Below are positions 60,129 through 64,000 of a DNA stretch of 64,000 nt, one piece after another. How positions within the stretch are numbered: position 1 is the stretch's first letter; each line of letters opens with the position of its first letter. The position numbers and the translations under genes were made by a program. Location: positions 16,149,499 through 16,213,498 of the forward strand of contig NC_092565.1 in the NCBI RefSeq assembly GCF_037975245.1. The letters are read 5' to 3'. The notes under the pieces are model-generated. The model searched no databases. It had not been told where the DNA came from and saw nothing but the letters and a program-made list of their open reading frames with translations. The stretch is from Apostichopus japonicus (taxonomy: Eukaryota > Echinodermata > Holothuroidea > Aspidochirotida > Stichopodidae).

Positions 60129-62755
60129 ATATGCTAGAAAGTCAAATAAGTGGTCACCCTTGCTCAATAATTTGACTGCCCCGCCAGAGTAATTTCACAC
60201 ACTCCAGTTTGTTGAAGAAAAAAAAAACTAAAAATTCTGGAATTGTATTGAACGGAACCCACAGAGGATCCATTCCATCGGAATGTTTAAAGGTGACTTT
60301 GTGGTTGACCCTTTGAATAAAAGTCACATTTCACACTGTCCCTCGACGTCTGTCCCCCACCCCCTTCCCCAGGCTTTGAACCCTCTTACACCGTCCCTGG
60401 TAACCTTGAATGTTTGGTATTATTTGTCGGCCATCTGCTGCAAGTAAGGCATTGATTTTTATTGTCTTGTCTCTTCTCTTAATCCCTGGCTTGAATTATT
60501 TCAGTTCTATTCCCTGTCGATATTCCTTTGTGTTCGTTAGTTGATGTTGAGTGGCTCATTCAGTTTCAGAGGGTCAGAAAATGTGTGAACAAGTAAAATT
60601 AAATTACTTTACCAAACCTTGTTTTAGTTCCTTGTTTATATAACGATCATTACACAAATGTTGGTTGTTTGATTACTAATTCCTACGACAGTGGCAAATA
60701 ACTTACACTCTTGAAATGCTTTAGCTTGCAATAAAGACAGATGTTCTTGTAGACTCAGAGCTTTTAATGCACACAAATATTTGATCAAGAGTCGTAGGGT
60801 AAATCGACAACTTGGAAGTATACCCGTTATAGATCAGAGAGTTGTTCTCCTTCCGTCGGGCGGACACAACTCCAAGTGGGTCTTCGCAATTGGAAGCGGA
60901 CAACAGTGAATTCTTCTGCGAGCAATCCCACGAAAAAACGCAGAATTTATCAATGCTAGACATATTTCACCTAAGTTATGTCAAAAAAAAGGAAAAAAGA
61001 AAAAGACAGAGAGTATTTCCCCACCTCATCTGTAAGATCGACTGACTAACGACTAGTTCAGTAAACCCTTATACATATGGATGGTGTGAGATCATTTTGC
61101 CACGTCTTAAATTGACAGATATATGCAAAAATATACTTAAGTTATGGATAAGCATGCCGTAATTTTCCTTGTCCTGCGTATCATGTTTCTACTGTTGATA
61201 AAACGGCGACGTGTTATAAGAAGCCGTACATTTTAACAGCTCTGATCCAGACGCGTGGAAAGTTTATAATCGGCTCTGATCTTCTTATGTGTATAGCGCC
61301 ATCTATCGCCCAAGTCTATACAGAGTGTTATGCTTCTACCCAATGGCGGAAAAGACAACTCTGTATGGTTAAAATAAAATAAAAGGTACAGGGGTAACCT
61401 AGGTATATATATATATAGGTAATTAACGGGTACAGGAATGTCCATACACAAACAGCTACTTTAAGTGATGACTATCAGCTCCAAAATATTGGTCATCTCG
61501 GAAGTACACTAACCGTTGATAGAATGAAATGATAACAATAGCGTTTCGTACCCAGATTGATCAATCCCAAGGAGTATCAACACTCCATCGAAAGCAAATT
61601 GGTATGCTTTGATTCACCACATATACGTACAGTATATATATGATAATTAACTTGTTAACATCTTTCATATAGCAGATATAGAAAACAAGGTGTAAACTGC
61701 AGCTAATTGAAACTGTTCAAAATGATATAATATTCATTATTGATCATACAACATATCTAGTCCAACCAATCAATTCCATGGTGATTGAATTTTTGTATCG
61801 ATCAAACAACGAAGATTTACCCAGACATCAACACCCACTCCCCACCCTTTACTTTCAGTGTTCCCATCAGGCACTATAAGAGTGCTAAACTAGACAAATA
61901 TCATCTCAACCAGTAGTTAAATACTTGTGGAGTATAGCTGTATATATTTGCTAGCAAAACTTGGAGCAGCAATCAATAAACCATTGTTTTCATGTTTTCA
62001 GATTTGCCATATATGTTGGCAGTAATGTTTGGTGTACAGGTGCACCGACATTCACATATTAAAAGGAAGTCCTTGCGCCACATTAAAGATGTAAATGTGT
62101 GATATGAATCAAGAATAGGATATGAGTGTGCCTGATATCAAGATTGATGGGCAGGTAGACAAAATAAACAAAGTTTAAATATAACCTGTAAGTTCTAATA
62201 GTTTTGTTTTACCGGTAAATCTGTTCAAACTTATAGTTTGAATATACACGCATTGACGCATTGTCCAATCATGCGTGCACTGCGGAGGTTCCGTATATAT
62301 GCTTTCAAAGGACAACTATACTTTCACCATGGTGTGAATGATATACACACTAACATACCATAGCCGAATATGGGTATGATTTATACAGAATCTATTCTCA
62401 ACAAAATTCATAGTCCACACTTATATATTCACTCATATTTGTATTAACCATCAAAAGTAGTCCCTTGGGAAAAAAGATATATATTACGTATTTTTTTGTT
62501 GACCAGATTACCTGTCAATAGTTGAAATATATGGCTCTATTTATGCTTTCGCTGGGATTATACTTCTCTCAAAGATTATAGATTGCAAAGTTCAGTCTTA
62601 AATTGAATTATAAAGTAACATTTCAAATTCTGTTGGGTAATAATGGTATACTAATTTATAAGGAAAGTATGTTCTGTAAATACGTCATACTCTTGTATAT
62701 CTAACAGTTTTAATTGAATTTTTCAATCTACTTAACTGATTAAATTCCTTTGATT
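60129..62755. other. intergenic, no gene seen
   Basis: AT-rich with a short TA run near 61403. No frame with family resemblance or splice support was found. Confidence 0.55.
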
Positions 62756-63110
62756 TCAATCGATTAGATTGAGATAAATTTGATCAGTTTCAAAAGTGAA
62801 TCACATCATCGAATAAACTGACAAACAATCAATAAGATTGGTTTACAACCGATTAGATTGAAATACAACCGATTAGATTGAAATACAACCGATAAGATAT
62901 CACTGCAATTCATTGAATTATAATGCAATCCAGTACATTTGCTGTTAGAATGTAATGCAGTCGATTTAGATTGAACATATCGGGAATAAACTAAAATACG
63001 ATGATTCAGATGGAAACTCAATCGATTAGAAATAAATACAACCGACAAGAATGAAATATAATATATTAGATTGAATTGCAAAATGCCAAATGTAACCAGT
63101 TAGATTGAAA
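62755..63110. repeat. degenerate minisatellite, about 19-bp period
   Basis: Variants of CCGATTAGATTGAAATACA recur, most regular at 62849-62900 and decaying outward. Confidence 0.8.
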
Positions 63111-63720
63111 TGCGTTTATCAATACAAGTAAGATCGCATGCTTTATTTTCATAACCTAAGGTCAATTACCAACGTATATGAATATGATTATATTCCGTTT
63201 CGACAAATCTCCTTCGACAATAAGATGCGTTGTATTGGTCACGATCCACTTCGAGAAGAGTGATACTTATAATATTCTTAAAACTATTCTCGACTTCATA
63301 ATTTTGTTCTATATTTCAAGAGAGGGTATATACAATCTCAAACAGCAACCCTTTTTCCATGGGAATATTAATATGATAAATTAAGTATAAGTTTATTATT
63401 TTAAAAAGAAGTCCTTTTCGAAAAGTGACTGTCGTTTGCCGGTAATTAGGGAAGCTCGCTCGGATGATATGCTAACAACTTGGTCTAGACATCAATAACT
63501 GCTTCACCTAGATCAGATAATTGGCAGGAAGTCAGCTTGCCTTGCAAGTATCTTTGTTTTAAAGATAATGACATATAGCCTATATACTGAAAGGTGTGTC
63601 TAATGTTAATGCCGTATATTCGCGCATTGTGGGTGCTATTTCTCAAGCAGGCAGCTCAGCTCTTGTTTGTGTCGACATCACATAAATGAAAGGAACATAA
63701 CGTTCGCACATCGCGACACT

Positions 63721-63941
63721 TTCGAATTAATACGTGTATATATTCGAATTAATACGTGTAGGAATTAATGCGTGTATATATATTCCAATTAATCCTCATA
63801 TGTATTCGACTTAATCCTCATGTGTATTCGAATTAATACGTGTTTATATTCGAATCAATACTAGGCTATATTTACGCCTTAATAGGCAAATTATATCGAA
63901 TTAATACGCGGATGTATTCAAATTAACACGCGGATATATTG
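63721..63941. repeat. degenerate minisatellite, about 22-25-bp period
   Basis: About nine variants of TTCGAATTAATACGTGTATA; the last ones read ACGCGGATGTATTC. Confidence 0.8.
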
Positions 63942-64000
63942 TGCGGTGTTTGTCCCACATGGCTTGCCATAGACGAGTGGTTAGCTGATCGTCATGTGAA

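Noticed and set aside
62755-63110. CRISPR-like array of short repeats
   Set aside because: The units are contiguous and degenerate with no unique spacers, and the host is a eukaryote.

Overview
This is an animal nuclear DNA window. Genes are split by phase-consistent GT-AG introns, and the intergenic DNA is AT-rich and full of transposable elements, TA microsatellites and long uninterrupted G or C runs. The mix of a WDR11 orthologue, an ADP-ribosylhydrolase, an LRAT-domain protein, Ty3/Gypsy retrotransposons and hAT-type DNA elements suggests a marine invertebrate deuterostome, perhaps an echinoderm. That placement is inference only.

Layout. At 594-15912 (minus strand) lie 13 coding exons of WDR11, covering roughly the first 750 codons; the 3' part runs off the left edge. 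Its second intron carries a plus-strand Gypsy-type LTR element (9491-14410) that has lost most of gag and pol. Only 312 bp away, head to head, is a two-exon plus-strand gene (16225-17958) of the ADPRH/ARH1 family whose metal-binding residues are altered. A 399-bp hAT MITE sits in its intron. Next comes a long Gypsy-type element (18662-27292) with apparently identical LTRs, a 1623-codon pol frame and only a 93-residue zinc-knuckle gag. At 30806-31567 is a 78-bp minisatellite. A two-exon minus-strand gene for a 75-residue protein of unknown family spans 32049-35647. A plus-strand LRAT-domain membrane protein exon lies at 45349-46839. The rest (35648-45348 and 46840-64000) is repeat-rich with no convincing gene. 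It holds hAT-type elements, a tRNA-derived SINE, two copies of a repeat headed by U2 snRNA-like sequence, (TA)n arrays and AT-rich minisatellites.

The most unusual signal is a family of five tiny palindromes (25-37 bp) of the form CAGGGAG...CTCCCTG at 34104, 34419, 34467, 55302 and 58834. Three are flanked by perfect 7-bp direct repeats, one by an imperfect pair and one by a displaced repeat. They behave like mobile elements reduced to little more than two terminal repeats. Two sit 11 bp apart with overlapping target duplications.

The host genes show no functional link to one another. WDR11 is a beta-propeller protein of trafficking and ciliary Hedgehog signalling, the ADPRH-like protein is probably a pseudo-enzyme, and the LRAT protein is probably membrane-bound. 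WDR11 and the ADPRH-like gene probably share a bidirectional promoter.
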